The notes: generated from the letters alone by a model not told the origin. A stretch of 64,000 nucleotides of DNA from Streptomyces rishiriensis (GCF_003112535.1 NZ_BEWA01000020.1:62001-126000), one strand, 5' to 3'. Positions 49,045 through 59,836 are shown, counted from the first letter of the stretch. Numbers and translations: made by a program.

Positions 49045-49065
49045 ACATGACTGCCGCCGTCATGT
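49045..49065. repeat. ACATGAC-N7-GTCATGT inverted repeat
   Basis: Perfect 7-bp arms lie between tRNA-Arg and tRNA-Ser(GCT), about 70 bp upstream of tRNA-Arg on its strand. It may be a promoter-proximal operator or a processing hairpin. Confidence 0.55.
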
Positions 49066-49174
49066 GAAATCCGTTCGCCATACCCCTTGTGACCTGCGAA
49101 AACCCCTCCGAAGGGGCTTCGGAGGCTCGGTCGGGTCAGGGTGGGTCGGGGCAAGGGCAGGGCCGGGTGAGGGA

Positions 49175-49214
49175 ACGACGAAGCCCCGGTCGGGTGAGAC
49201 CGGGGCTTCGTCGT
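49175..49214. terminator. stem-loop terminator after tRNA-Ser(GCT)
   Basis: ACGACGAAGCCCCGGT pairs with ACCGGGGCTTCGTCGT around an 8-nt loop, 5 bp beyond the tRNA 3' end (minus strand). Confidence 0.9.
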
Positions 49215-49219
49215 TCGCG

Positions 49220-49310
49220 CGGAGGCGGAGGGATTTGAACCCTCGATGGGATTGAAGTCCCAAACCGCATTAGCAGTGCGGCGCCATAGACCGGACTAGG
49301 CGACGCCTCC
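49220..49310 (-). tRNA. tRNA-Ser (anticodon GCT)
   Basis: A 91-nt class II tRNA on the minus strand. Acceptor GGAGGCG pairs with CGCCTCC, and stem CCGCA/TGCGG holds CTGCTAA. A large variable arm is present. CCA is not encoded. Confidence 0.95.
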
Positions 49311-49467
49311 AGCACAACCGCTCGCGTGTGTGCGAGTGGTGCGTGCAGATGATGACACAGTCGAGCGTCGTGTCACCAATCGGCATCCACGGTACTAGGC
49401 ACCCCGGTCGCAGGGCAAAGGCGTTGTCCGGGCGCAACGTCCTCGGCGGTGCGCCGTTAGTACGGTC

Positions 49468-50010
49468 ATGTCCCAGGTCACCCCGCTCCGACGGTTCGCC
49501 GTCACCGCCTCCGCCGCCTGCGCCGTCGTGATCGCCGCCTCGGGCGCGGGCCCCGGCGCGGGCCCCGGCGCCGCGTACGCCGGGACGGTCGACGCGCTCA
49601 CCGCCGTCACGCCGCTCGTCGGCGGCTCCGTCCCCCTCGCGCCTCCGCCCGTCCGGGAGGAGGACCAGGTCTCCGGCGACCATCTCGCCGTCACCGTCCG
49701 GCACGCCGGTGCGGGGGTGGACGGGACCTTCGAGGTGTACTGCCACCCGGCCGGCGGCAGTCATCCGGACCCGGCGGGCGCGTGCGACGCCGTGGACCGG
49801 GACACCCGGTGGGGGCGGGACGTCTTCGCGCCCGTGCCCGAGGGCGGAGTCTGCACGATGCGGTACGGCGGGCCGGCCACCGCGCATGTCACCGGACGCT
49901 GGGCCGGGCGTCCGGTCGACGCCGCGTACGACCGCAGCAACGGTTGTGAGATCGAGCGGTGGGACCGGCTCGTGCCGCTGCTGCCCGATCTGCGCCCGGT
50001 GGGCCGCTGA
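49468..50010 (+). CDS. secreted SSI-like (subtilisin inhibitor family) protein
   Basis: This 180-residue protein has a signal peptide (about 1-38: MSQVTPLRRFAVTASAACAV, ending AAYAG). The mature part matches the Streptomyces subtilisin inhibitor fold: HLAVTVRHAGAGVDGTFEVY, CHPAGGSHPDPAGACDAVDR, VCTMRYGGPATAHVTGRWAG and SNGCEIERWDRLVPLLP, with two Cys pairs. The position of the reactive-site loop after Cys reads CTMRY rather than the CPMVY of classical SSI, so inhibitory specificity, or inhibition at all, is uncertain. It is monocistronic. Confidence 0.88.
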   Translation: MSQVTPLRRFAVTASAACAVVIAASGAGPGAGPGAAYAGTVDALTAVTPLVGGSVPLAPPPVREEDQVSGDHLAVTVRHAGAGVDGTFEVYCHPAGGSHPDPAGACDAVDRDTRWGRDVFAPVPEGGVCTMRYGGPATAHVTGRWAGRPVDAAYDRSNGCEIERWDRLVPLLPDLRPVGR

Positions 50011-50404
50011 CCCCCGGTCCGGGCCTCCGCGCCGCCGGACCCCCGGTCCCGGACCCCCGGTCCCGGAAACGCGATCACTGATCCCTGGGGATCGGGGTCC
50101 GTCGGGTGGAGCGGAAGGGTGGGGCGGAGGCACCGGTTCCGTAAAGGTCGGGCGAAGGTCCCGCGAAGTCGCGGACCGTTCGGATCACGCGTCGAGCGGG
50201 CTTCGCGGCAGGCCGGAGGGCGACAGGGCCGGTGGGGACGGGCACGGACATACGTTCTGTGGTGCTTCGTCGTGCGAGCTCCCTCTCATCCGGCGTCGCC
50301 GAAGGGACCCCAGCCCTTAGACTCCCTCGCGTGACACGCTGCGGACCGGTTGGCAAGATGGCCCGAGCGGTCGGCAAAGTGCGGTAACAGGGAGGAAGCG
50401 ACTC
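50011..50404. other. 394-bp intergenic region upstream of the giant PAS protein gene
   Basis: Direct repeats of GGACCCCCGGTCCC occur near 50038-50065. Around 50100-50330 G+C drops slightly, consistent with a promoter for the gene at 50405, which has GGGAGGAAG before its GTG. No gene was seen. Confidence 0.5.
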
Positions 50405-53400
50405 GTGAGCAGCAGGCCATCCCGAGGCGCTGCTCGCCTCGCAGCCATACTCGACGCGCTTCCCGACGCGTTGTTGCTGGTCAACGCCAACGGGACCGTC
50501 GTCAACGCGAACACGATCGCGCTCGAGGCCTTCGAGACGCCGGGCACGGCCCTGGTGGGGCGGGGGCTGCTCGATCTGCTCCCGCAGTTCGACTCCAAGC
50601 TGATCCCGGGCTCCATGCGGCGGCCCGACCACATGGACCCGCGCGGCCAGACCAAGCCGACCCGGATGGTCGCCCGCCGGACCGACGGCACCGAGTTCCC
50701 GGTCGAGGTCACCAGCGCCAACCTCGAGAACGGCCAGCAGGCGTACGACGGCTACGGCTACACGTCCGCCTCCGACGAGCTGCTGATGCTCGTCGTGCGC
50801 GATCTCTCCGGCACCGTCGACACCGAAGCCGAGCTGGCGCGTTCACAGCGGCAGACCGAGATGATCCTGCGGGCCGCGTCCGAGGGCGTCGTCGGCACCG
50901 ACACCGACGGGCGGATCGTGCTCGTCAACCCGGCCGCCGCCCAGATTCTGGGGTACCGGGCCAGCGATCTCGGCGGCAAGGAGCTGCACGACCTCGTGCT
51001 GCACTCGCGCGCCGACGGCTCGCCCTTCGCGTACGACGAGTCGCCGCTCGCCGACACGCTGCGCTCCGGGCGCAAGCACCGGGTGCGCGGCCAGGTGCTG
51101 TGGTCCAAGAGCGGGGACAGGGTCGCGGTCGACCTGACGACCGCGCCCGTGCGCGACGGCGATCAGCTCGTCGGCGCCGTCATGACCTTCACCGACCGAC
51201 GGCCCTTCGACGCCCTCGCCGAGGAGAAGGACTCCGTCGAGAAGCGGCACGCTGCGGAGCTGGAGAAGCTCTCCGAGGAACACGCCTCCGACCTCACCGC
51301 GCTGCGCCAGCAGCACGTCACCGAGCTGGAGGAGCTGCGCGAGCGGCACGAGGAGGAGCTCGCGGCGGGCGAGGAGCGCTACGCCGCGCTGGGCGAACGG
51401 GAGAAGGACCGGTACGAGGCGCTCGCCGGCCGGCACGAGCAGCTGCTCACCCTGCTCGGCGGCTCCCTGCGCGGCCCCCTGGACGAACTGCGCCGCGAGC
51501 TCGCCGCGCTCGCCGCCGACGACGCCGGTCAGCTGTGGCCCGAGGCCAACCAGGTGCTGCATCACCTGTCGGCCGGCTACTCGCGGATCACCACGCTCAT
51601 CGACAACGTCCTCGGCTACCAGCGGCTGGACACGGGCGCGGAGGTCGTCGTCCGGACGAAGGTGATGCTGGACGCCGTCGTCGCGGCCGGCGTCGACGGA
51701 GCGGTGGACCTCATCGGGCCCGGACGGGTCCAGTTCGCCGTGCACGCGCCGCCCATCGAAGCCGAGGTCGACGCGCGGCTCCTCGCGACCGCGCTCGCCC
51801 ACCTCGTGGCCGACGTGGCGGGCGTGGACGCGACCGGCAACGCGCCCGTCTCCGCGGGCGGTTACATGGACAACACCGTCGTGGTGGCGGCCGCTCAGCG
51901 CGGCGAGGTCGTGCGCATCGAGGTGCGCGGGCCGTACGCGGGCGGCGACCCCGTGCACGAGCCGATCGTGCGGGGCATCGTCCGGGCGCACGGCGGGGTG
52001 CTGCAGACGCACGAGGTGCCGGGCATGAGCGGCAGCGCCTATGTGCTGGAGGTGCCGCTGGGCGGCGGGGCCGGCGCCGTCGCGGCTCCGGCGGCCATGG
52101 CGCTGCCCGCCCTCGCGGCCGGTCCCGGCGCGGGCGCGGACGCGGGCGAGGACACCCCGGGTGAGCAGGGCGTCGGTGGACGCCGGCGGGCCCGGCGCTC
52201 CTCGGTGGACGCGTTCCTGGAGGGTGAGGCTCCGCTCCCCGGCGCGGACGGCGGCGCGGACGCGGAGGCGTCGGCTCCGACCGGACGCCGGCGCAGGCGC
52301 GGCCCGGCCGCTCAGGAGATCCCGGGCGAGCTTCCGCCCGCGGTGGGCGAGGCCGAGGGCGCGGACGGCGCCGAGGGTTCCGGCGGCACCGGGCGGCGGC
52401 GCGGGCGGTCGGCCGAGGTCGCCGTCGTCGGGGACGCGGGGGCCGAGGGCGGTGTGAGCGAGGGGGCCGTCGTCACCGCGGCGGAGCACGCTGCGGGAAC
52501 CGCCGCCTCGGGCACGGGACTCGGCGGCACCGTCCCGCCCCAGGGCGTCCCGGCTCCGGGCGGACGACGGGCCCGGCACGCGCCGGACGAGCAGCAGCCG
52601 CAGCCGCAGCCGCAGCAGCCACAGAACGCCCTGCCGCCCGCCCTACCCGCGCTCGCGAGCGCACCGGTGGAACCACGGGGCACGTCGACCACGGCCTCGG
52701 GCATGGGCATGGCCTCGGGCTCGGAGGCGGAAGCAGAGGCGGAGGCGGAGAACGGGCAGCCCACGGGGCGTCGTCGGCGTGCGCTGGCCGCCGCGAACGA
52801 GCGTGCCGCCGCCCAGGAGGCGGGGCCCCGCGCGGTGTTCGCCCTGCCGCCCGCGGCGGCGGACCGGACGCCGGACGGCCCCGGCGGCACCAGCGCGGCG
52901 GACCGGGCCCGGGCCGGGGGACCGGTGCCGCCCGGCGGCGCGGGTCCCCTTCCCGCGCCGGGAGCCGGCGCGGTCCCCGCGGCAGGCGGACCCTCCGGGT
53001 CCGGAGCCGTTCATGTTCCGGCGCAGTCCCAAGTGCAGGCCCAACCCCAGGCGCAGGATCCGCTTCAGGCCCAGGCTCCGGTTCAGGCCCAATCTCGGGT
53101 TCAGGCCCAGGCTCCGCTTCCGGCGCAGCCCCCCGGTCCCGGCCCTGTTCCCGTCGCCGTCCCCCTTCCCGTGCAGGCTCCGATTCCCGCACAGGCGCAG
53201 GCGCCGGTCCAAGCCCCGGCCCAGGCCCCGGGTCAAGTGCCCGGTCAGGCACCGGGCCCGGGCGCCGCTGGCGACGCCGCGGCGGACCACGGTCGGCATG
53301 ACGCCGTCGCGCACGACCAGTCCGAGGACCACACTCCGCCCCAGCCGCACCCCACGAGCGCGCCCACCGGCCGACGCCGTCGCGCCGTAGCCCAGCCGCC

Positions 53401-55189
53401 CGCCGAAGGCGTCGGCGCAGCCGGGCAGGCCGGGCAGGCCGGACTCGCCGGCCCCATGGTGGCCCAGGCCGCCGTCCCGGCACAGGTCCAGCCGCAGGCA
53501 CCGCCGCAGACGCAGGCGCAGGCCGGGCAGCCCGTCGCCGGCGCCCAGCCCGTCCCGGTCCCCGCGGCGGTCCCGGTCCCCGCGGCGGTCCCGGGGCAGC
53601 CGTTGCCCGGGCAGCCCGCCGCCGCTCAAGCCGTTCCCGGCGCACCCGTGGGCGCGGTCGCACCGCAGACGCCCGGGCAGGGGCAGCCGCTCCCGGCCGA
53701 AGCCGCGCCGGGGGCCGTCCCCAGCGCCCCTGTGTCGCCGAACGGCACCGCGGCCCCCGCACAGGCCGCGCCGGCCGCCCCGCTCACGCCGACCCCGGGT
53801 GGCGGCACCCCGCTTCCGCCCGAAGTCGCCGTCGGACAGCCGCGCGCCGCGCAGCCGTTGCCCGCCGAGGCCGCGGCCGCCGCCGCGCCGGTCATGGACC
53901 CCAACTCCACTCAGGGGCGTGCGATCAGCGTGCGGACCCTGGGCCAGGGCGTGCCGTTCACCCGGCAGGCCGCGCAGGTGCAGCAGATGCAGCAGATGCA
54001 GCAGGCTCACCAAGCGCAGCAGGTGCTCCAGGCGCCGTCCCCGTCGGCTTCGGCCACCCCCGCTCCGCACTCCCCCGGCGGTTCCGGGCGGCGTCGCAAG
54101 CTGGGGACGCCGCCCGATCCGGCGACCCGCCCGGAGCAGGCGGCCCGGCCGCACCCGTCGGCCGAGCAGCCCCTGCCGCCCCAGGCCGGGCAGCCTCCCG
54201 TGGTACCGCCGATCCCACAGATCCCGACGGCCCAGCAGACCGCCGCGGCGGCCGGGCCGGCCCCCGTCCCGGCGCCGCAGGCGCACCCCTCGCTCGCGGG
54301 GCAGGCGCGGCTCGCGCCCGGCGGTTCGGGCACCGAGGGCGCCGGACGGTCGTACGCCATAGGAGCACCGGACGAGAACGCCGCCGAGGGGCCCGAGCCG
54401 CTGGACGGTCCCGGTGGGGCCGTCGAGGTGGCGGATCCGCCGCGGCCGCAGCCGCTGGACGACGAGCTCCCGCCGGAGCCTCTGGACAACCCGCGCCGGC
54501 TGCTGGTGTGGCCCGCGCCGGACGTCCACACCCAGCAGGCGCTCAGCGACCGCGGCTACCGTCCGGTGATCGTGCACTCGCGCGAGGAGGTCGACGCGCA
54601 GATCGCCGCGTTCCCGGCGGCGCTGTTCGTGGACCCGCTCACCGGGCCGATCACCCGCACCGCGCTGCAGTCGCTGCGTACGGCCGCCGTCGCCGCCGAG
54701 GTCCCGGTGCTGGTCACGGCGGGGCTCGGGCAGGCGACGCGCGAGGCGGCCTACGGCGCCGACCCCGCCGTCCTGCTGAAGGCGCTCGCGCCGCGTGACA
54801 GCGAGCAGCATCCGCCACGGGTGCTGCTCATCGAGGAGCACGCCGAGATCGCCCTCGCGCTGACCTCGACGCTGGAGCGGCGCGGGATGCAGGTGGCCCG
54901 GGCGGCCAGCGACGCGGACGCCGTCACCCTCGCCGGGCAGCTGCGGCCGAACCTGGTGGTGATGGACCTGATGCAGGTGCATCGGCGGCAGTCCGGGATC
55001 CTGGACTGGCTGCGGGCGAACGGTCAGCTCAACCGCACCCCGCTGGTCGTCTACACGGCAGCCGTGGGCCAGGCGGACCTGCCGCGGCTCGCGTCGGGGG
55101 AGACCGTCCTCTTCCTCGCCGAGCGCTCGACGAGTCCCGAGGTGCAGGGCAGGATCGTGGACCTGCTGGCCCGGATCGGCACCAACTAG
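50405..55189 (+). CDS. 1594-residue PAS / pseudo-histidine-kinase / receiver protein
   Basis: Two PAS domains (about 10-135 and 150-265: ARLAAILDALPDALLLVNAN; ILRAASEGVVGTDTDGRIVL) lead into a charged coiled coil (270-345). A kinase-like region follows (345-565) in which the H-box reads LLGGSLRGPLDELRREL, with no phospho-acceptor His, and the ATPase N and G boxes are eroded. About 800 residues of Ala/Pro/Gln/Gly-rich disordered linker contain seven GRRR-type basic patches. The C-terminus holds a pseudo-receiver (about 1365-1465) and a receiver (1471-1594) with Asp1521 in NLVVMDLMQVHRRQS, but with Glu-Arg where the switch Lys is expected. It has no membrane segment, so it is a cytosolic sensor or scaffold. 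The role is unknown. Confidence 0.9.
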   Translation: MSSRPSRGAARLAAILDALPDALLLVNANGTVVNANTIALEAFETPGTALVGRGLLDLLPQFDSKLIPGSMRRPDHMDPRGQTKPTRMVARRTDGTEFPVEVTSANLENGQQAYDGYGYTSASDELLMLVVRDLSGTVDTEAELARSQRQTEMILRAASEGVVGTDTDGRIVLVNPAAAQILGYRASDLGGKELHDLVLHSRADGSPFAYDESPLADTLRSGRKHRVRGQVLWSKSGDRVAVDLTTAPVRDGDQLVGAVMTFTDRRPFDALAEEKDSVEKRHAAELEKLSEEHASDLTALRQQHVTELEELRERHEEELAAGEERYAALGEREKDRYEALAGRHEQLLTLLGGSLRGPLDELRRELAALAADDAGQLWPEANQVLHHLSAGYSRITTLIDNVLGYQRLDTGAEVVVRTKVMLDAVVAAGVDGAVDLIGPGRVQFAVHAPPIEAEVDARLLATALAHLVADVAGVDATGNAPVSAGGYMDNTVVVAAAQRGEVVRIEVRGPYAGGDPVHEPIVRGIVRAHGGVLQTHEVPGMSGSAYVLEVPLGGGAGAVAAPAAMALPALAAGPGAGADAGEDTPGEQGVGGRRRARRSSVDAFLEGEAPLPGADGGADAEASAPTGRRRRRGPAAQEIPGELPPAVGEAEGADGAEGSGGTGRRRGRSAEVAVVGDAGAEGGVSEGAVVTAAEHAAGTAASGTGLGGTVPPQGVPAPGGRRARHAPDEQQPQPQPQQPQNALPPALPALASAPVEPRGTSTTASGMGMASGSEAEAEAEAENGQPTGRRRRALAAANERAAAQEAGPRAVFALPPAAADRTPDGPGGTSAADRARAGGPVPPGGAGPLPAPGAGAVPAAGGPSGSGAVHVPAQSQVQAQPQAQDPLQAQAPVQAQSRVQAQAPLPAQPPGPGPVPVAVPLPVQAPIPAQAQAPVQAPAQAPGQVPGQAPGPGAAGDAAADHGRHDAVAHDQSEDHTPPQPHPTSAPTGRRRRAVAQPPAEGVGAAGQAGQAGLAGPMVAQAAVPAQVQPQAPPQTQAQAGQPVAGAQPVPVPAAVPVPAAVPGQPLPGQPAAAQAVPGAPVGAVAPQTPGQGQPLPAEAAPGAVPSAPVSPNGTAAPAQAAPAAPLTPTPGGGTPLPPEVAVGQPRAAQPLPAEAAAAAAPVMDPNSTQGRAISVRTLGQGVPFTRQAAQVQQMQQMQQAHQAQQVLQAPSPSASATPAPHSPGGSGRRRKLGTPPDPATRPEQAARPHPSAEQPLPPQAGQPPVVPPIPQIPTAQQTAAAAGPAPVPAPQAHPSLAGQARLAPGGSGTEGAGRSYAIGAPDENAAEGPEPLDGPGGAVEVADPPRPQPLDDELPPEPLDNPRRLLVWPAPDVHTQQALSDRGYRPVIVHSREEVDAQIAAFPAALFVDPLTGPITRTALQSLRTAAVAAEVPVLVTAGLGQATREAAYGADPAVLLKALAPRDSEQHPPRVLLIEEHAEIALALTSTLERRGMQVARAASDADAVTLAGQLRPNLVVMDLMQVHRRQSGILDWLRANGQLNRTPLVVYTAAVGQADLPRLASGETVLFLAERSTSPEVQGRIVDLLARIGTN

Positions 55190-55201
55190 CCGTCCGGTCC
55201 C

Positions 55202-55783
55202 TCAGTTCGCGATGATCCTGCGGGCCGCCTCCTTGATGGAGCTGCGCAGCCGGTCGCGGTCGGTGTCCTCGCCGCCGGCCAGGATGCGGCTCATCTGGGG
55301 GACGACGGTGGTCCAGTTGGCGATCGCGATCAGCAGGAAGAGCAGGTCGCGGGCCGGGATCGCGTCGGTGATCACGCCCCGGTCCTGGCCGTCCTGCATC
55401 GCGGCGACCTTGAGCGCGTAGTGCTGCCGGCGTTCCGCCTCGTCGGGCAGCTCGGCGGTGCCGTACTCGATGCCCTCCCAGTAGAGGAGACGCAGCAGCT
55501 CGGGGTGGGCGGCGTGGTAGTCCATCAGCCGGTCGAGCCAGCCCTCGATGTCGTCCGGGTCGACGGGGACGGCCGCCGCCAGGTGGACCATGCTGTGGCC
55601 GAGGACCAGGGAGAACAGCTGGGCCTTGTTGCCGAAGTAGGCGTAGATCAGCTGCTTGTTCGCCTTGGCCTCGGCGGCGATGCGGTCGATGCGCGCGCCC
55701 GCGATGCCATGGCGGGCGAACTCCGCGACGGCGGCGTCGAAGATCCGGGCTCGGGTGGCCTCGGGATCCCTGGTGGTTGCCAT
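55202..55783 (-). CDS. TetR-family multidrug-responsive repressor (SCO4008-like)
   Basis: This 193-residue protein has a helix-turn-helix near residues 12-55 (ARIFDAAVAEFARHGIAGAR, KANKQLIYAYFGNKAQLFSL) and a ligand-binding domain. It is divergent from an MFS exporter gene, and two AACCAACYRGTTGGTT palindromes lie between them. The arrangement matches the S. coelicolor SCO4008/SCO4007 pair, where the regulator binds cationic compounds and represses the exporter; the assignment is by arrangement and motif. The ATG at 55783 lies 6 nt after TACGAT, a possible leaderless start. Confidence 0.92.
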   Translation of the reverse strand: MATTRDPEATRARIFDAAVAEFARHGIAGARIDRIAAEAKANKQLIYAYFGNKAQLFSLVLGHSMVHLAAAVPVDPDDIEGWLDRLMDYHAAHPELLRLLYWEGIEYGTAELPDEAERRQHYALKVAAMQDGQDRGVITDAIPARDLLFLLIAIANWTTVVPQMSRILAGGEDTDRDRLRSSIKEAARRIIAN

Positions 55784-55806
55784 GGGGACATCGTAGCGAC
55801 GTACAT

Positions 55807-55883
55807 AACCAACTAGTTGGTTGACAGGGAATCGACGCCCGTCCCAGACTGTTGCACCCACCGTTCCAACCAACTGGTTGGTT
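55807..55883. promoter_or_regulatory. two TetR operators between the repressor and exporter genes
   Basis: AACCAACTAGTTGGTT (55807-55822) is a perfect 16-bp palindrome. AACCAACTGGTTGGTT (55868-55883) differs only at the centre. One sits by each divergent start. Confidence 0.85.
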
Positions 55884-55914
55884 ACCTGAGTCGCCTCGAA
55901 GGAGCGCCTCCCCC

Positions 55915-57156
55915 ATGTCGTCCGCAGTGACCCGCACCCCGGCCGCCGCCGCCACGCACCGGCCGACCCCCGACCCGGCCACCGGCCGGAGCCGGAACCT
56001 CCTCCTGGTCCTCATCGCCCTGTGCACCGCCGTCACGGCCGCCAACATCTACGTCGCGGCCCCGCTGCTTCCGCTCATCGCCCACGACTTCGGTTCGACG
56101 TCCTCGGCGGTGGCCTGGATCGCCTCGGTCGCCCAGTTCGGCTACGCGGCCGGTCTGCTGTTCTTCGCCCCGCTCGGCGACCGCGTGAACCGACGCCGGC
56201 TGGTCGCCGTCCTCTCCCTGGTCACGGCCGTGGCGCTGATCGCCGGCGCGGCGGCCACCGGAGCCGCGACCCTCGCCGCGGCCGTGCTCGTCGCCTCCGC
56301 CGCCACGGTCGTCCCGCAGCTCCTCGTCCCGCTGGTCGCCGCGCGGGCCCCGGCCGACCGGCGCGCCCGGCACGTGGCCGCCGTCATCGCCGGACTGTTC
56401 ACCGGCATCGTCGCGGCCCGCGTCCTCGGCGGCCTCGCCGGGCAGGCCTTCGGCTGGCGGACGGTGTTCGTCGGCGCGGCCGTCCTCACCACGGTGCTGG
56501 GGCTGCTGACCGCGGCCGCGCTCCCCGCCGAGGAGCGGCGCAGCCGTGAGGGTCACCTCTTCGCCGGTCTGACCGCGATGCCGGGCCTGGTGCGGCGCTC
56601 GCCCGACCTGTGGCGGGCCTGCTTGCGGCAGGCCGGCATGTACGGAGCCTGGAGCGCCCTGTGGACCTCGCTCGCGCTGCTGCTGACGGGCGGTTCGTAC
56701 GGCCTGTCGACCGCGACCGCCGGTCTCTTCGGCCTCTTCGGGCTGTCCGCCAGCATCGTCGCGCCCCTGGCCGGCGGGCTGGTCGACCGCTTCGGCGCGG
56801 CGAAGACGGTCGGTGGCGCGTACCTGCTCGCGGCCGTCTCGGTCCCGCTGTTCTGGCTGGGCGGGCAGGTCATGGCGGCGCTCTTCGTGGCCGCGATCGT
56901 GATCCACGCGGCGCTCGTCGCGTCCCACGTCGCCAACCAGACCCTCGCCCTGACGACCACCTCCGCGCCGGCGACCGCCAACAGCGCCTATGTGGTCGCG
57001 GGCTTCGCGGGCGGCGCCACCGCCTCGGCCCTGGCCGGCCTGGCCTTCGCCCGCTTCGGCTGGGGCGGGGTCGTCGCGGTGGCGGCCGCGTGGCTGGTGC
57101 TGGGCTGGAGCACGACGGCCGGACGCCGGCGACCCGCCCGGCAGGGGCAGGCGTGA
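55915..57156 (+). CDS. MFS multidrug exporter (DHA1-like)
   Basis: This 413-residue protein has 12 predicted helices, from NLLLVLIALCTAVTAANIYV to GWGGVVAVAAAWLVLGW. Motif A-like FFAPLGDRVNRRRLVAVLSL and motif-C-like VAARVLGGLAGQAFGWRTVF are present. GAAGGAG lies 10 bases before the ATG at 55915. It is divergent from its probable TetR repressor with two operators in the gap. The substrate is likely a cationic or lipophilic drug by analogy with SCO4007. Confidence 0.93.
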   Translation: MSSAVTRTPAAAATHRPTPDPATGRSRNLLLVLIALCTAVTAANIYVAAPLLPLIAHDFGSTSSAVAWIASVAQFGYAAGLLFFAPLGDRVNRRRLVAVLSLVTAVALIAGAAATGAATLAAAVLVASAATVVPQLLVPLVAARAPADRRARHVAAVIAGLFTGIVAARVLGGLAGQAFGWRTVFVGAAVLTTVLGLLTAAALPAEERRSREGHLFAGLTAMPGLVRRSPDLWRACLRQAGMYGAWSALWTSLALLLTGGSYGLSTATAGLFGLFGLSASIVAPLAGGLVDRFGAAKTVGGAYLLAAVSVPLFWLGGQVMAALFVAAIVIHAALVASHVANQTLALTTTSAPATANSAYVVAGFAGGATASALAGLAFARFGWGGVVAVAAAWLVLGWSTTAGRRRPARQGQA

Positions 57157-57241
57157 CTCACCGTCCGCCGGCCCCCCGCCGGTCCGACAGGCCCCCGGCC
57201 GGGAACCACCACCGATGTGTCCCGCGCACCGGTCGCGGTGC

Positions 57242-58897
<1,656 letters not shown>

Positions 58898-59049
58898 GGC
58901 GTCCTCCCAGGGCGGCGACATCGCCTACGCGGTGGTAACTGTTGCGCTGATTCTGCGCACATACCACTCGGTATGTCACTAGCCGGCGATGATCGATCAC
59001 GTCACGGCACGTCACGACAAAGCCCAGGTCAGCACACCAGGTCGGCGCA

Positions 59050-59598
59050 CTACCGAACAAGTACCAGTTCAGGGTCCTCACGGAGCTTGCCCAGGGCCCG
59101 CGACACCGCCGACTTCACCGTGCCCACGGAGACGTCGAGCACTTCGGCCGTCTGGACCTCGCTGAGATCCTCGTAGTACCTGAGGACGACCATCGCCCGC
59201 TGCCGCGCGGGCAGCTTCATGATCGCCCGCCACATGGCGTCGTGCAGCGCCTGGCGCTCGGCCGGGTCGTCCCCGCCGCCGACCGGATCCGGCTCCGGCA
59301 GCTCCTCGCACATGAACTCGTCGACCTTGCGCTTGCGCCACTGCGACGTGCGCGTGTTCAGCAGCGCCCGGCGGACGTAGCCGTCCAGCGCCCGGTGGTC
59401 CTCGATCCGCTCCCACGCGACGTACGTCTTCGTGAGCGCGGACTGCAGCAGGTCCTCCGCGTCGCACGGGTTCGCGGTCAGCGACCTGGCGGTGCGCAGC
59501 AGCACCGGCTGCCGGGCCCTGACGTACGACGCGAAGGACGGGTACGGTGAAGGCCGCGTCATGCCGTTCGAAGCGCTGGTGCACACGGGTGTGGTCAT
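59050..59598 (-). CDS. SigE-family ECF RNA polymerase sigma factor
   Basis: This 182-residue protein has sigma region 2 (FASYVRARQPVLLRTARSLT, PCDAEDLLQSALTKTYVAWE) and region 4 (MKLPARQRAMVVLRYYEDLS, SVGTVKSAVSRALGKLRED). This matches the SigE family (SigE29-type) common in actinobacteria. No anti-sigma gene is adjacent. The ATG at 59598 has GGAG only two bases away and TAGCGT six bases upstream, so it might be leaderless. An internal ATG gives MTRPSPYPSF, the more common family start. Confidence 0.92.
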   Translation of the reverse strand: MTTPVCTSASNGMTRPSPYPSFASYVRARQPVLLRTARSLTANPCDAEDLLQSALTKTYVAWERIEDHRALDGYVRRALLNTRTSQWRKRKVDEFMCEELPEPDPVGGGDDPAERQALHDAMWRAIMKLPARQRAMVVLRYYEDLSEVQTAEVLDVSVGTVKSAVSRALGKLREDPELVLVR

Positions 59599-59720
59599 GG
59601 CTCCACGCTAGGTTCGCCCCCCGGCCGCGCGGATCGCCCGCAGGTCCCGAAGCCGAGTCCGTCTCAGGTTGTAGGGGTGGTGCGAGCCCCACCTCCTGAA
59701 GGTGGACGAGAAGTCTCCGA

Positions 59721-59815
59721 CTACTGCGGGATGACCCCTGGTACTACGGGATGACCCCTGAACCGCGGGATGCCGCCTGGTATTGCGAGATGCCGCCTGG
59801 TATTGCGGGACGACC
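59721..59815. repeat. degenerate 20-22-bp tandem repeat
   Basis: Units of the form TACTGCGGGATGACCCCTGG recur about five times with changes (CCGCGGGATGCCGCCTGG, TATTGCGAGATGCCGCCTGG). The array lies between the convergent-facing ends of the sigma factor upstream region and the Ltp2-like gene. Confidence 0.8.
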
Positions 59816-59836
59816 CCGGATGCCGACGGGCGACCC

